Notes: a model not told the origin generated them from the sequence alone. Shown: positions 36,975 through 46,381, counted from the first letter of the stretch. The stretch is DNA of 64,000 bases from Acinetobacter sp. SAAs474 (GCF_032823475.1 NZ_CP127915.1:3100001-3164000); one strand, 5' to 3'. Made by a program: numbers and translations.

Positions 36975-39167
36975 ATGAATAAAGGAATGGCTTTGAGATC
37001 TTGGCTGAAACGTCTTCAACAGACGACCTATAATACGACTGTCATGTATAACATTCGCATGATTATTGCATTTTCAGGAACAGCATTTGTACCTTATTTC
37101 TTGAATTATCAGCTCGCTACCATTCCCTTAACACTGGGTGTTGTTGCAGCAGGCATTAGCGATATTGATGATCGCTTTTCAGTCCGTATCTTAAATCAAC
37201 TGTATACCTATATTGGTTTTTTTATTACTGCTGTTTCCATTTTTTTTCTCTTTCATCATCCAATACTTTTTGCAATTGGCTTAATCGTGTCCTGTATTGC
37301 ATTGATTTTATTGGGGTCATTAGGTCGAAGATACGCCACCATCTCCTATGGCTGTCTGGTCATTTCAGTCTATGCCATGTTAGGTGTTGATCTCTTTGAA
37401 CCATGGTATATGCAAGCCACCCTATTGGTCATTGGTGCCGCTTGGTATGGCTTAATTTCAACCATTAGCTTTCTACTTTTTCCTGTACATGAAGTACAGG
37501 ATCGGCTGGCACAATCCTATGCCTCACTGGGCAACTTTTTATTCGCCAAGTCAAATTTGTTTGATGTTGATATGACACCAGAGAGCTATCAACAAAGTAT
37601 GATTGACTTATCATTAGAAAATGGCAAGTTAATTGCAATTTTTAACACCATGAAAACCGTATTGCTCACCCGTCTAAAAGGAGATCGGGGACAAAAAGAC
37701 ACCCGTCGTAGTCTGCAATACTACTTTGTAGCACAAGATATTCATGAGCGCGCAGACTCAGCCCATATTGACTACCCAAAACTGGCAAAAATTTTTGAGC
37801 ACAGTGATACGCTGTTTCGTTTTCAGCGTATTCTGTCTCTACAAGGCAAAGCATGTCATGATTTAGCGGATAGCATTATTAAACGTGAAGCATATAAGCA
37901 TAATCCCCGTTTTAAATATGCCTTCCAAAACTTAAAAAACTCAATTTTAAAATTACGCTCAGAACACCAATATGATCAAGTTTGGGTCAATGCACTTAAT
38001 GCTCTATACCAAAACTTAAAATCAATTGATGCTCAGTTAAATAATTTAGAAACTGAGCGCCATATAAAACTCGATAAAGCCAAATATATTGAGAATCAAT
38101 TAAAGGATGACGATCTCAAGGGTTGGGATGATATAGTGATCAGGATTAAACAACATTTAACACCTGAATCGGTATTATTTCGTCACGCCATTCGCTTATC
38201 ACTGGTTTTATTGGTCGCATATATTTTTGTACAAGTAAGCCAAATTCAGTATGGCTACTGGATTTTACTCACTTCATTATTTGTCATTCAGCCTAACTTT
38301 AATGCCACCAAACGCCGATTAAGACTCCGTATTATTGGTACACTAATCGGCATTATTATTGGTTATGCTGTATTGTATTTTATTCCCTCTATCGAAGGAC
38401 AACTGATTGTTTTAATCTTAAGTGGGGTGTTGTTTTTCGAATTTAGAAGTAAACAATATGCACAAGCGACAGCTTTTGTGACATTACTGGCTTTAATTAA
38501 CTTTAATCTGGACGGTTTTGGTTTTACTGCAGCGATTCCTCGTATGATTGATACCTTGATTGGCTGTGGACTCGCTTGGCTAGGCGTGATGTTTATCTTT
38601 CCTGACTGGAAATTTCGCCGCCTACCCAGAACTATTGCACGATCACTCAATGCGCAATGTCAGTATCTTGCAGAAGTGATTCAACAATATAAATTTGGGC
38701 GTAATAATGGCTTAAATTATCGTGTCGTGCGTCGTGCTGCCCACAATACCGATGCCGAAGTTGCATCTTTAATTTCAACACTTGCAACAGAACCAGACTT
38801 TGATCCTATCCAAAAATCACAGGCCTTTGAATTTTTATGTTTAAACCATACCCTGCTCAGCTATATTGCAGCACTGGGTGCACACCGTGAAAAAATTGAA
38901 GATCCTGAAATTTTACAATTACTTGAACATGCTTTTGACGATATCGAAGGTGCGATTCTAAAAGACGAAGTACCAGACCTTACAGCGCATAATATGTTAC
39001 ACGCCATTCGACAGCGCTTAAGCCTCAATAATGACAAGGATCAAAAATCATTGATTGTTTTACAACAACTGTCATTAATTCTGAATATCTTAAAACAGAT
39101 CAGCCATTTAAAACAAAGTTTAAGCCATGAACAAGATCAACAATCCACTGAACTTGCATCGCTATAA
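36975..39167 (+). CDS. YccS/FUSC-family inner-membrane protein
   Basis: 730 aa. Two membrane domains flank a cytosolic middle. The N-terminal half has helices such as LTLGVVAAGISDIDDRF followed by about six TM segments to residue 165; a soluble region about 170-400; then a second TM block (LSLVLLVAYIFVQVSQ, YGYWILLTSLFVIQPNF, about 405-545) of the FUSC type; and a helical C-terminal domain. The pattern is YccS/YhfK. Homologues of the FUSC group include aromatic-acid efflux components, but YccS function is unknown. Single gene, start at ATG 36975 with a weak ribosome site. Confidence 0.86.
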   Translation: MNKGMALRSWLKRLQQTTYNTTVMYNIRMIIAFSGTAFVPYFLNYQLATIPLTLGVVAAGISDIDDRFSVRILNQLYTYIGFFITAVSIFFLFHHPILFAIGLIVSCIALILLGSLGRRYATISYGCLVISVYAMLGVDLFEPWYMQATLLVIGAAWYGLISTISFLLFPVHEVQDRLAQSYASLGNFLFAKSNLFDVDMTPESYQQSMIDLSLENGKLIAIFNTMKTVLLTRLKGDRGQKDTRRSLQYYFVAQDIHERADSAHIDYPKLAKIFEHSDTLFRFQRILSLQGKACHDLADSIIKREAYKHNPRFKYAFQNLKNSILKLRSEHQYDQVWVNALNALYQNLKSIDAQLNNLETERHIKLDKAKYIENQLKDDDLKGWDDIVIRIKQHLTPESVLFRHAIRLSLVLLVAYIFVQVSQIQYGYWILLTSLFVIQPNFNATKRRLRLRIIGTLIGIIIGYAVLYFIPSIEGQLIVLILSGVLFFEFRSKQYAQATAFVTLLALINFNLDGFGFTAAIPRMIDTLIGCGLAWLGVMFIFPDWKFRRLPRTIARSLNAQCQYLAEVIQQYKFGRNNGLNYRVVRRAAHNTDAEVASLISTLATEPDFDPIQKSQAFEFLCLNHTLLSYIAALGAHREKIEDPEILQLLEHAFDDIEGAILKDEVPDLTAHNMLHAIRQRLSLNNDKDQKSLIVLQQLSLILNILKQISHLKQSLSHEQDQQSTELASL

Positions 39168-39250
39168 ATCGCGTGATTTTGCAACAATAGACTCCTGTAA
39201 TGACTGAAATAATGCTAAACTTTTTATAGTTCTCATTTGTTAATTTTACT

Positions 39251-39811
39251 ATGACCGCTAAAAATTTTTACGCTTATACTTTACAGCCGGTAAACTATGA
39301 AGTTTCCGAAACTGAACAACGCCATGCTCAAATGGTAATTTGGCGCAGTACCAATAAAATTGGTATGAAAGCTTGGCTCATTATGGCTGCTATTCTTGTA
39401 CTGTCTATTTTGGGGCTTATTTTATTAAAAAACTATTCAACGGTATTTTGTTGGGTCGCTATTGGCTGTGTGATTGCCTACTATCTAGCACGTACTTACG
39501 GTCTTGAATGGTATGTAAAACGCAAAATGAAAGAATATCCAGTACAAGAAATCAAAGGAATTCGCTTGGGTGTTCAACCGCATGGTATTGTCATGCGACA
39601 ACAAATGGGTGCACAAGAAGGGGTTGGTACAATTGCCTGGAAAGATATTTATGAATGGTATAATACGCCTGAATTTATTTTGCTAAATTTTAAAGTTAAA
39701 GGTCAGCAAGGTGCGTATATCCTACCGAAGCGTATGGATTCTAAAAACTTTTCATTTAAAACCATACGCCAGCATCTCACCGAATCTGTTGGTGAGGCGA
39801 AATCAATCTAA
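39251..39811 (+). CDS. YcxB-type membrane protein
   Basis: 186 aa. Two adjacent membrane helices (AWLIMAAILVLSILGLILL and VFCWVAIGCVIAYYLAR, about residues 42-80) are followed by a C-terminal domain (about 105-175) with GTIAWKDIYEWYNTPEFILL resembling the YcxB-like domain, a PH-like beta fold. Probably an inner-membrane protein of unknown role. Terminator follows at 39826. Confidence 0.75.
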   Translation: MTAKNFYAYTLQPVNYEVSETEQRHAQMVIWRSTNKIGMKAWLIMAAILVLSILGLILLKNYSTVFCWVAIGCVIAYYLARTYGLEWYVKRKMKEYPVQEIKGIRLGVQPHGIVMRQQMGAQEGVGTIAWKDIYEWYNTPEFILLNFKVKGQQGAYILPKRMDSKNFSFKTIRQHLTESVGEAKSI

Positions 39812-39825
39812 TATTTACAGCTTCA

Positions 39826-39857
39826 AAAACTCCAGCAGTATCATGCTGGAGTTTTTT
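39826..39857 (+). terminator. Terminator of the YcxB-like gene
   Basis: AAAACTCCAGCA, loop GTATCA, TGCTGGAGTTTT then TTT. 12-bp stem. Confidence 0.88.
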
Positions 39858-39870
39858 TAATTAAAAATGT

Positions 39871-39890
39871 AAATGAGAATAAAAATGATT
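39871..39890. promoter_or_regulatory. Possible Fur-like site before the PepSY reductase
   Basis: AAATGAGAATAAAAATGATT contains the AATGAGAAT half-site common in Acinetobacter Fur boxes, with a degenerate second half. A TATAAT lies at 39924-39929. It fits iron control of the reductase downstream but is weak by itself. Confidence 0.3.
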
Positions 39891-39965
39891 TCGAAAATCC
39901 ATAGTCTCTACTCAATATTACTTTATAATAATCCGCTACAGTTTTTCTAAACGCCTCTAACGCTC

Positions 39966-42602
39966 ATGTTAAAAAAAATTCTTTTTCAAATTCACTGGTT
40001 TCTAGGTATCACAGCTGGTCTGATTCTTTCGATTATGGGTGTTACTGGTGCGATTTATTCATATGAACAAGAAATCTTAAAATGGATCAATCAGGACAGT
40101 TATCACGTTACTATTGAAAACCGCGCCAAAATGACCCCTGCGGAAATTTATCAACATTTTCAAAATACCCAACCTGAGCTGCAAATTAATAGTATCAGTA
40201 TTGCCGCAGCACCTGATGCATCTTCAACCGTGAATATTGTCAAGGAAGGCGAACGTCGCGGCTACAATATGATGATTAATCCTTATACTGCTGCACAACT
40301 TCCCAAAATTCAAGGTCGTGAATTTTTTGCTTTTATCCAGAAATTACATCGCTATTTAACCATTGGTGATGTGGGTAAACAAATCACCGGTGCCTCTGCA
40401 CTGATGTTAATTTTATTTGTTTTATCAGGTATCTATTTACGCTGGCCGAAAAAACATAGTGTTAAACAATGGCTCGCGATCAAACCCAAACTTAAAGGTC
40501 GTAATTTTATTTGGGATTTACACGCTGTTATTGGTACTTGGGTGGTTATTTTCTACTTGATTTTTGCGATTACAGGATTGTATTGGTCATATGACTGGTG
40601 GCGTAATGGCATGTTTAAAGTATTGGGTGTAGAACGACCACAACCAGAAATGCAGGCAGGCGGCCCAGCACAAAATTCAGAAAGAAATCAAAGACAAATG
40701 CGTGGTGAAAACCATAACAATGCCACCATGCAATCGATGACGACAACAGAAAATTCTCCTACTAAAGGCCAAAGAAATCATGTTTGGCAGGATGAAAAAT
40801 CCAAAATTACTCGACTGCAAATTGAACAGGCATTAAACCAAACATGGCATGGTTTTAATCAGCAATTTAACCAGCAATATTCGACAGTTACATTTAATAT
40901 TCCTAAAAAATCTGATCATGAAATCAGTGTGACGTTTATGGACAAGGACGTACAACACGAACGGGCACGCAATAGCGCAACATATAACTATAACACGGCA
41001 CAATTTACCGACGTCAAACTCTACGAAGATAAAAAGCTCAATGAAAAGATCATGAGCAGTATGTTACCAGTGCATCGTGGCAGCTTTTTTGGCCCAATTT
41101 ATCAATTTATTGCCATGATTGCATCGCTATTAATGCCATTGTTCTTTATTACTGGCTGGATTTTATATATCAAACGCCGTAAACAAAAAAAATTAACTTT
41201 GACAGCACGCCAGCAATTAACAACCGACACAATAAATCCTAATACAAAAAATACTTGGTTAATTAGCTATGCTTCACAAACAGGAACTGCCGAACAACTG
41301 GCTTGGAATACCGCAAATAGCTTACAACATGCACAGCTCACAGCAATCGTCAAACCAGTACAACAACTGGGCCTGCAAGATTTATTAAATACAACACATG
41401 TTTTATTTATTGCCAGTACTTATGGTACAGGTGAAGCACCAGACTTAGCACAAAGTTTTGTTAAAAAAGTACTGAGTCAAAGTCCTGATCTACATCATTT
41501 ACACTATGCCGTACTTGCGCTAGGTTCTAAAGAATATCCGGAAAGTTATTGTTCTTTTGGCCATCAAATTGATAAATGGTTACAACACCATGGTGCCCAA
41601 GCTTTATTCAGTCTTATTGAAGTCAATAATGCAGATCAACATGATATTCAACGTTGGAACAATGCTTTGGCTCAAGCAACACAGCTTGAATTAGCAACCA
41701 CAGCATTAAAGCAGGTCTTTGATAGATGGCAACTGAGTCAGCGCACCCTACTCAATCCAAATAGCTTGGCTGCACCTGCATTTGAAATTAAGCTCACATC
41801 TCAACATAACCTAATATGGCAAGCTGGTGATATTGCACAAATTCAACCAGAAAATAGCATAGAACGAATACAGGCTTTCTTAACACAACACCACCTCACA
41901 GCAGACACGACACTGCAAAATTCACTTCGCTACAAAGATCTCAGTAAAAATATTTGTACATGGACTGATCAGGAGCAATTATTGGCACAACTGGTAGATT
42001 TACCGATACGAGAATATTCCATCGCCAGTATTCCAAGTCAGCAATACTTAAGTTTGATTGTCCGTCAAAAAATTGATAATAATGGGGAGCTTGGACTAGG
42101 TTCTGGTTGGCTCACTCAGCATGCTGTATTGCAACAAGACATTGCTGTACATATTCGCAATAATCCATCCTTCCATTTAAGCGATGATGACCATCCAATG
42201 ATTTGCATTGCAAATGGTACAGGCATTGCTGGCATCTTAAGCCTACTTCATACTCGCATTTCACAGCACCGTAATCAAAATTGGCTTATTTTTGGTGAAC
42301 GACAAAGTGCTCATGATTTCTTTTATCAAGACACCATTCAAACATGGAAAGATCAAGGTAAGCTGGCAAAGCTAGATTTAGCATTTTCTCGTGATCAGGC
42401 AGATAAGGTATATGTCTATCACAAACTGCAACAGCATGCTCAAGATTTAAAACAATGGATCGCACAAGGTGCCGTCATTTATGTATGTGGAAGCTTACAT
42501 GGTATGGCCAGCGATGTTGAGCGAACACTCATTGAAATCTTAGGTGAAGAACAACTCGACCAATTACGTGAAGATGGACGTTATAAACGTGATGTTTATT
42601 AA
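39966..42602 (+). CDS. PepSY-flavodoxin-NADPH reductase fusion (putative siderophore/ferric reductase)
   Basis: 878 aa multi-domain protein. TM helix about residues 10-30, PepSY-type periplasmic region, TM helices about 138-156 and 189-210, a long periplasmic loop with a Gln/Asn-rich insert (about 225-270), and a fourth TM helix near 380-402. The cytosolic side has a flavodoxin domain (ISYASQTGTAEQLA about 428), an FAD-binding barrel with REYSIASIPS (about 681), and an NADP domain with ICIANGTGIAGI (about 745) and VYVCGSLHGMASDVE (about 838). The last three match CysJ/CPR-like diflavin reductases. It likely passes electrons from NADPH across the inner membrane, as in siderophore-iron reduction. 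The exact acceptor is unknown. Confidence 0.88.
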   Translation: MLKKILFQIHWFLGITAGLILSIMGVTGAIYSYEQEILKWINQDSYHVTIENRAKMTPAEIYQHFQNTQPELQINSISIAAAPDASSTVNIVKEGERRGYNMMINPYTAAQLPKIQGREFFAFIQKLHRYLTIGDVGKQITGASALMLILFVLSGIYLRWPKKHSVKQWLAIKPKLKGRNFIWDLHAVIGTWVVIFYLIFAITGLYWSYDWWRNGMFKVLGVERPQPEMQAGGPAQNSERNQRQMRGENHNNATMQSMTTTENSPTKGQRNHVWQDEKSKITRLQIEQALNQTWHGFNQQFNQQYSTVTFNIPKKSDHEISVTFMDKDVQHERARNSATYNYNTAQFTDVKLYEDKKLNEKIMSSMLPVHRGSFFGPIYQFIAMIASLLMPLFFITGWILYIKRRKQKKLTLTARQQLTTDTINPNTKNTWLISYASQTGTAEQLAWNTANSLQHAQLTAIVKPVQQLGLQDLLNTTHVLFIASTYGTGEAPDLAQSFVKKVLSQSPDLHHLHYAVLALGSKEYPESYCSFGHQIDKWLQHHGAQALFSLIEVNNADQHDIQRWNNALAQATQLELATTALKQVFDRWQLSQRTLLNPNSLAAPAFEIKLTSQHNLIWQAGDIAQIQPENSIERIQAFLTQHHLTADTTLQNSLRYKDLSKNICTWTDQEQLLAQLVDLPIREYSIASIPSQQYLSLIVRQKIDNNGELGLGSGWLTQHAVLQQDIAVHIRNNPSFHLSDDDHPMICIANGTGIAGILSLLHTRISQHRNQNWLIFGERQSAHDFFYQDTIQTWKDQGKLAKLDLAFSRDQADKVYVYHKLQQHAQDLKQWIAQGAVIYVCGSLHGMASDVERTLIEILGEEQLDQLREDGRYKRDVY

Positions 42603-43253
42603 ATCCATACAGCGACGTTAACGACAAAACGTCGCTTGATCACCACCATCGATCGCAAACTATATCAATAGACAAAAGAACTCCACCCACATTAGGGTGG
42701 AGATGAATTTTACAAATTTTAATGTTATTGATTTTAAATATATTGCTTAATTATTTCTAAAGACACATCATCACAAGATCCTGCAAAATATAACCGTGAC
42801 CATAAAACAGCTTTGCTATAACGCTGTGCTTTGATCTAAAAATACATTTTTTATCTTGCTAGAGCTGATAGATGTTAAATGATGAACCATGTTTGGTTAA
42901 TGACACCACTGCTCGCTACTGCATCCGCATATAAACATGACTAGCTTCAGCGTTGCATGCTCTTTGATCAAGATTACTCAATACCGGTTAAAATGTTGCT
43001 ATATAAGCAAAATGGCGAGATGAATGATTGGTCAAAGCTAACTCGACCTGTCCAAGCCAAAAATATCATGATTGTTATCAGCTATCGCAAGAAAATCGAC
43101 AGATTTAAGCGACCTTTAAGTAGATTGCATGCAGTTATATTGCGAATGTTAATTTAAATGAATAACATTTAAGATAAAGAATTAAAATTAAGCCATCATA
43201 AAAGACTAAAATTCAAAACTAAAAGAGATTATAACAATAAAATTAAACAGGGA
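42603..43253. other. Intergenic stretch with hairpins, no intact gene
   Basis: 651 bp. AGCGACGTT/AACGTCGCT (42611-42636) and CTCCACCC/GGGTGGAG (42683-42704) are GC-rich hairpins just after the reductase and probably end its transcript. An open plus-strand frame of 66 codons at 42957-43157 has no ribosome site or recognisable protein and is not called. The rest is AT-rich. Confidence 0.45.
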
Positions 43254-43329
43254 TGGTGGGCGCTGACGGGATCGAACCGCCGACATTCTGCTTGTAAGGC
43301 AGACGCTCTACCAACTGAGCTAAGCGCCC
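43254..43329 (-). tRNA. tRNA-Val(UAC) copy 1
   Basis: 76 nt including encoded CCA. Minus strand starts GGGCGCTTAGCTCAG; anticodon loop CTTACAA with anticodon UAC; T-loop GGTTCGATC. Reads GUA-type valine codons. Identical to the three other copies. Confidence 0.97.
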
Positions 43330-43353
43330 TCAAAGAGGATTTTTATATTTAAA

Positions 43354-43430
43354 TGGCGCAGCGGACGGGACTCGAACCCGCGACCCTCGGCGTGACAGGC
43401 CGATATTCTAACCAACTGAACTACCGCTGC
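43354..43430 (-). tRNA. tRNA-Asp(GUC) copy 1
   Basis: 77 nt including encoded CCA. Minus strand starts GCAGCGGTAGTTCAG; anticodon loop CTGTCAC gives GUC; T-loop GGTTCGAGT. Identical to the other three copies. Confidence 0.97.
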
Positions 43431-43465
43431 ATATATAGCTTAATGCTATCACCTCAATAAAGAGA

Positions 43466-43541
43466 TGGTGGGCGCTGACGGGATCGAACCGCCGACATTC
43501 TGCTTGTAAGGCAGACGCTCTACCAACTGAGCTAAGCGCCC
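43466..43541 (-). tRNA. tRNA-Val(UAC) copy 2
   Basis: 76 nt, identical to copy 1, with encoded CCA. Anticodon UAC in the loop CTTACAA. Confidence 0.97.
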
Positions 43542-43568
43542 TTAAAGGCTAATTATTAGATTTTTAGA

Positions 43569-43645
43569 TGGCGCAGCGGACGGGACTCGAACCCGCGACC
43601 CTCGGCGTGACAGGCCGATATTCTAACCAACTGAACTACCGCTGC
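43569..43645 (-). tRNA. tRNA-Asp(GUC) copy 2
   Basis: 77 nt, identical to copy 1, with encoded CCA. Anticodon GUC. Only 11 nt separate it from the next Val gene. Confidence 0.97.
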
Positions 43646-43656
43646 ATCGAAAAATC

Positions 43657-43732
43657 TGGTGGGCGCTGACGGGATCGAACCGCCGACATTCTGCTTGTAA
43701 GGCAGACGCTCTACCAACTGAGCTAAGCGCCC
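43657..43732 (-). tRNA. tRNA-Val(UAC) copy 3
   Basis: 76 nt, identical to copy 1, encoded CCA, anticodon UAC. Confidence 0.97.
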
Positions 43733-43751
43733 TCAAAAGGTTAAAGGTAAA

Positions 43752-43828
43752 TGGCGCAGCGGACGGGACTCGAACCCGCGACCCTCGGCGTGACAGGCCG
43801 ATATTCTAACCAACTGAACTACCGCTGC
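43752..43828 (-). tRNA. tRNA-Asp(GUC) copy 3
   Basis: 77 nt, identical to copy 1, encoded CCA, anticodon GUC. The next gene upstream is again Asp, breaking the alternation. Confidence 0.97.
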
Positions 43829-43876
43829 ATTTACACAATTACACAATTGTGGCAAACGACGTATTAAAATTTTAAG

Positions 43877-43953
43877 TGGCGCAGCGGACGGGACTCGAAC
43901 CCGCGACCCTCGGCGTGACAGGCCGATATTCTAACCAACTGAACTACCGCTGC
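43877..43953 (-). tRNA. tRNA-Asp(GUC) copy 4
   Basis: 77 nt, identical to copy 1, encoded CCA, anticodon GUC. Adjacent to Asp copy 3 with a 48-nt spacer, the longest in the array; a Val gene may have been lost here. Confidence 0.97.
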
Positions 43954-43981
43954 ACTATAAAATTTCAACATGAAAGAAGCT

Positions 43982-44057
43982 TGGTGGGCGCTGACGGGAT
44001 CGAACCGCCGACATTCTGCTTGTAAGGCAGACGCTCTACCAACTGAGCTAAGCGCCC
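43982..44057 (-). tRNA. tRNA-Val(UAC) copy 4 (promoter-proximal)
   Basis: 76 nt, identical to copy 1, encoded CCA, anticodon UAC. First gene of the transcript; the array promoter is about 33 nt upstream. Confidence 0.97.
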
Positions 44058-44089
44058 TTTCAAATCGACTTCATCGTTTGATGAGGTGC

Positions 44090-44117
44090 ATTATAGAGAA
44101 TCTTTACCGCCTGTCAA
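44090..44117 (-). promoter_or_regulatory. Near-consensus sigma-70 promoter of the tRNA array
   Basis: On the minus strand TTGACA (44117-44112), a 16-nt spacer and TATAAT (44095-44090) match both consensus hexamers exactly. The discriminator GCACC is GC-rich, as expected of a stringently controlled stable-RNA promoter. Confidence 0.88.
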
Positions 44118-44235
44118 ACGCTTTTCAGTCTGTTTTGCATTTTTCTCTATCAAATGCTTAAAAAATAAGTCATTCGCTATAAAAACAAACAATTTTAACG
44201 ATTTTCTATTCATTTTCTGTCATATTTTGCGCTAT

Positions 44236-44748
44236 TTAAAATCCCACTGACGCTAAACTTTTTTCAGAAATATAAACTAAAGCATCTTCTGGCAACACAT
44301 CAAATAATTCAATAATTTCACTATTGCGCATTCGGATACATCCATGTGACATTGGAATTCCCATCGGCTCTTTATCTGGTGTACCATGAATATAAATATA
44401 ACGATTAAATGTGTCGCAACCATCGCCTAAATTAAGGCCTTTTTGCAAACCCGTTAACCAAAGTATTCGTGACAAAATCCAGTCTCGTTCAGGAAAAGCC
44501 TCAGCCAAGTCTTCTGAATAAAGTTCTCCAGTTTCTTGTCGCCCAATAAATACGGTATTTTGCGGTGCATTTTTGCCTATTTTAACTGCAACTTTATGCC
44601 ATCCCCTTGGGGTTTTACCACTGTCTTGCTGCTCACCGATACCATTTTTTCCTGAAGAAATACTATAAAACAAGTGGTGTCGTGGTACATATAAAGTTTG
44701 TTGTGCTAAATCAATAAGGATGTCTGCTTGATCTAAGCTATATGTCAT
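44236..44748 (-). CDS. elsL: Cytosolic YkuD-family L,D-carboxypeptidase-like protein (ElsL-like)
   Basis: 170 aa. It contains the YkuD catalytic motif HGTPDKEPMGIPMSHGCIRM with nucleophile Cys in SHGCIRM (about residue 145). There is no signal peptide or membrane helix, unlike secreted L,D-transpeptidases. Acinetobacter ElsL is such a signal-less YkuD protein, working in the cytoplasm as an L,D-carboxypeptidase in peptidoglycan tetrapeptide recycling and needed for rod shape. The assignment rests on domain, length and lack of export signal, so the symbol is likely but not certain. It lies 14 bp after a DUF454 gene on the same strand. Confidence 0.78.
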   Translation of the reverse strand: MTYSLDQADILIDLAQQTLYVPRHHLFYSISSGKNGIGEQQDSGKTPRGWHKVAVKIGKNAPQNTVFIGRQETGELYSEDLAEAFPERDWILSRILWLTGLQKGLNLGDGCDTFNRYIYIHGTPDKEPMGIPMSHGCIRMRNSEIIELFDVLPEDALVYISEKSLASVGF

Positions 44749-44762
44749 TTGAATTATACCTT

Positions 44763-45128
44763 TTAGTTTTTTTGAGGTTCAGGCCTTAACCAAAGCCAAA
44801 TCGCCACGATAAACATCGTAACATCTGTAAAAATTTTAACCAGTAATGGCGCATTGGTATAGAGCATGATAATACCACTGATCAGCATCATCGATGTTGC
44901 TAACCATTTGGCTTTACGTGGCACTGTTCCATTTTTACGCCATGCTGTTAGAATGGGACCATATTTAGGATGAGCCAACAACCACTCATCCATTTGTGGC
45001 CAACCTTTTGATGCAGCCCAAGCAGCCAAAATAAGAAACACTGTTGTTGGCAACCCAGGCAATAATGCACCGATGAAACCTAATGTGATAAAAATCAACA
45101 CCAATGTTCGCCAAAACAACGTTTTCAT
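44763..45128 (-). CDS. DUF454/YbaN-family membrane protein
   Basis: 121 aa, three hydrophobic segments: LVLIFITLGFIGALLPGLPT (about residues 9-28), a middle helix and a C-terminal pair ending in IVAIWLWLRP. The motif GLPTTVFLILAAWAASKGWP is the DUF454 signature. Function unknown. Forms a two-gene unit with the elsL-like gene, which hints at an envelope role. Confidence 0.85.
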   Translation of the reverse strand: MKTLFWRTLVLIFITLGFIGALLPGLPTTVFLILAAWAASKGWPQMDEWLLAHPKYGPILTAWRKNGTVPRKAKWLATSMMLISGIIMLYTNAPLLVKIFTDVTMFIVAIWLWLRPEPQKN

Positions 45129-45211
45129 AAATGTTCCACAAGTTAATCAGGCGCATAGTATAAATTGTTTTGCAATCAGATCTGCGTGTATTCTACTTTT
45201 AAAGATGTAAC

Positions 45212-46084
45212 ATGATGCCACTATTTACAGAATACGATGACAATGAACTCTGGCTCCGCTATCAAACACCAATCGTCAGACAGCTTGCTTTTGCCCTCAT
45301 CAGCCCCAATATTATTCAAAAAATACCAAATCAACTCAATATATTACATCCATTTAGCCTACATCCAACTCAATTTTGGTCACAACTGTTCAGCATCTAT
45401 CAACCACGGTTAGATGATTTAGATCGACATCCAGAAGTACTATATGATTTTTTAAATCGTCTTAAAAGTACACGCTTAGGCTTGCGTTTTGAAAGCTTAA
45501 TTTGGTTCTGGCTAAATGATCATGCCTATCATGCCTATCAATTACTGGGACATAGTATTCAAATTATTGATGGTCCTAGAACAATAGGCGAGTTGGATTT
45601 TTTACTCAAAAATACCGAAACCAACCAAATCGAGCACTGGGAAGTCGCACTTAAATATTACTTGGGTGAGCAAAGATTATCGTTAATGCATTGGTATGGG
45701 CTAAATAGAAGCGACACGCTATTTAGAAAAATCAATCATTTTACCCAAAAACAATTTCAATTTTCTCAAGCCTTAAATCATGTTATTGATCTAAAATTTG
45801 CCGTATTAAAAGGACAACTCTATTTACCCTTATCTCATGGCGATATTCCTGACTGGATTAATTTAGATCGTCGACTCGGATTATGGGGTAACACACTGCC
45901 ACAAAATCATAGCGACTATATACGTCTCAGTCGGCATGAATGGTTATGTCCAAACCTGAATACAGATTGTGTCAATCCTCAATGGTGGACCGATGGTTTA
46001 TATTTAAATCCCCAATATCAGCAATATTACATGTACAAAAGACCACCATTATTCAGTCAGTTTAATAAAGTACCTCGAACATGA
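45212..46084 (+). CDS. DUF1853-family protein
   Basis: 290 aa soluble protein. Conserved DUF1853 features are RLGLRFESLIWFWLND (about residues 88-103), RTIGELDFLLKN (about 123-134) and EHWEVALKYYLG (about 144-155), an arrangement resembling a PD-(D/E)xK nuclease-like core (E-xD-x-ExxxKYY). The Asp, Glu and Lys of such a core are present, but activity is unproven. Monocistronic, divergent from the DUF454 gene. Confidence 0.8.
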   Translation: MMPLFTEYDDNELWLRYQTPIVRQLAFALISPNIIQKIPNQLNILHPFSLHPTQFWSQLFSIYQPRLDDLDRHPEVLYDFLNRLKSTRLGLRFESLIWFWLNDHAYHAYQLLGHSIQIIDGPRTIGELDFLLKNTETNQIEHWEVALKYYLGEQRLSLMHWYGLNRSDTLFRKINHFTQKQFQFSQALNHVIDLKFAVLKGQLYLPLSHGDIPDWINLDRRLGLWGNTLPQNHSDYIRLSRHEWLCPNLNTDCVNPQWWTDGLYLNPQYQQYYMYKRPPLFSQFNKVPRT

Positions 46085-46195
46085 CTGCCGATACATGTTG
46101 TTACCCAAATAACCCAAAAAGAAACATTTCCTACGATTATTTTCTTTTATTTTAGTTACACTTATAAAAAATCAGTGCACAACAAGGTGAATCTT

Positions 46196-46345
46196 ATGAA
46201 AAAAATTTTACTTGCAAGCTTAGCTGTTACTTTTATTTTAACTGGTTGCAATACCGTTAAAGGTGTTGGTAAAGATGTTTCAAAGGTCGGTGATGCAGTA
46301 ACCAATACCGCAGATAAAACCTCACAAGGGATTAGCAAAATGTAA
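46196..46345 (+). CDS. Entericidin-like small lipoprotein
   Basis: 49 aa: MKKILLASLAVTFILTGC gives a lipoprotein signal with lipobox LTGC (Cys 18), then NTVKGVGKDVSKVGDAV, the entericidin A/B pattern. AAGGTG lies 6 nt before the ATG. Entericidins are small cell-envelope lipoproteins, first described as toxin/antidote pair in E. coli; only one is here, so a stress or envelope role is more likely than a toxin pair. A hairpin at 46382-46405 follows. Confidence 0.85.
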   Translation: MKKILLASLAVTFILTGCNTVKGVGKDVSKVGDAVTNTADKTSQGISKM

Positions 46346-46381
46346 TTCTCCTTGAGAAAAAATGCACTTTAGAATCACAAT

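Noticed and set aside
42957..43157. Plus-strand open frame of 66 codons before the tRNA array
   Set aside because: No ribosome site, no recognisable domain, and interrupted upstream; could be a gene remnant but cannot be supported.
43254..44057. Regularly spaced near-identical units that resemble a CRISPR array
   Set aside because: The units are 76-77 nt and fold as tRNA-Val(UAC) and tRNA-Asp(GUC) with encoded CCA; the spacers are short and not unique protospacers.
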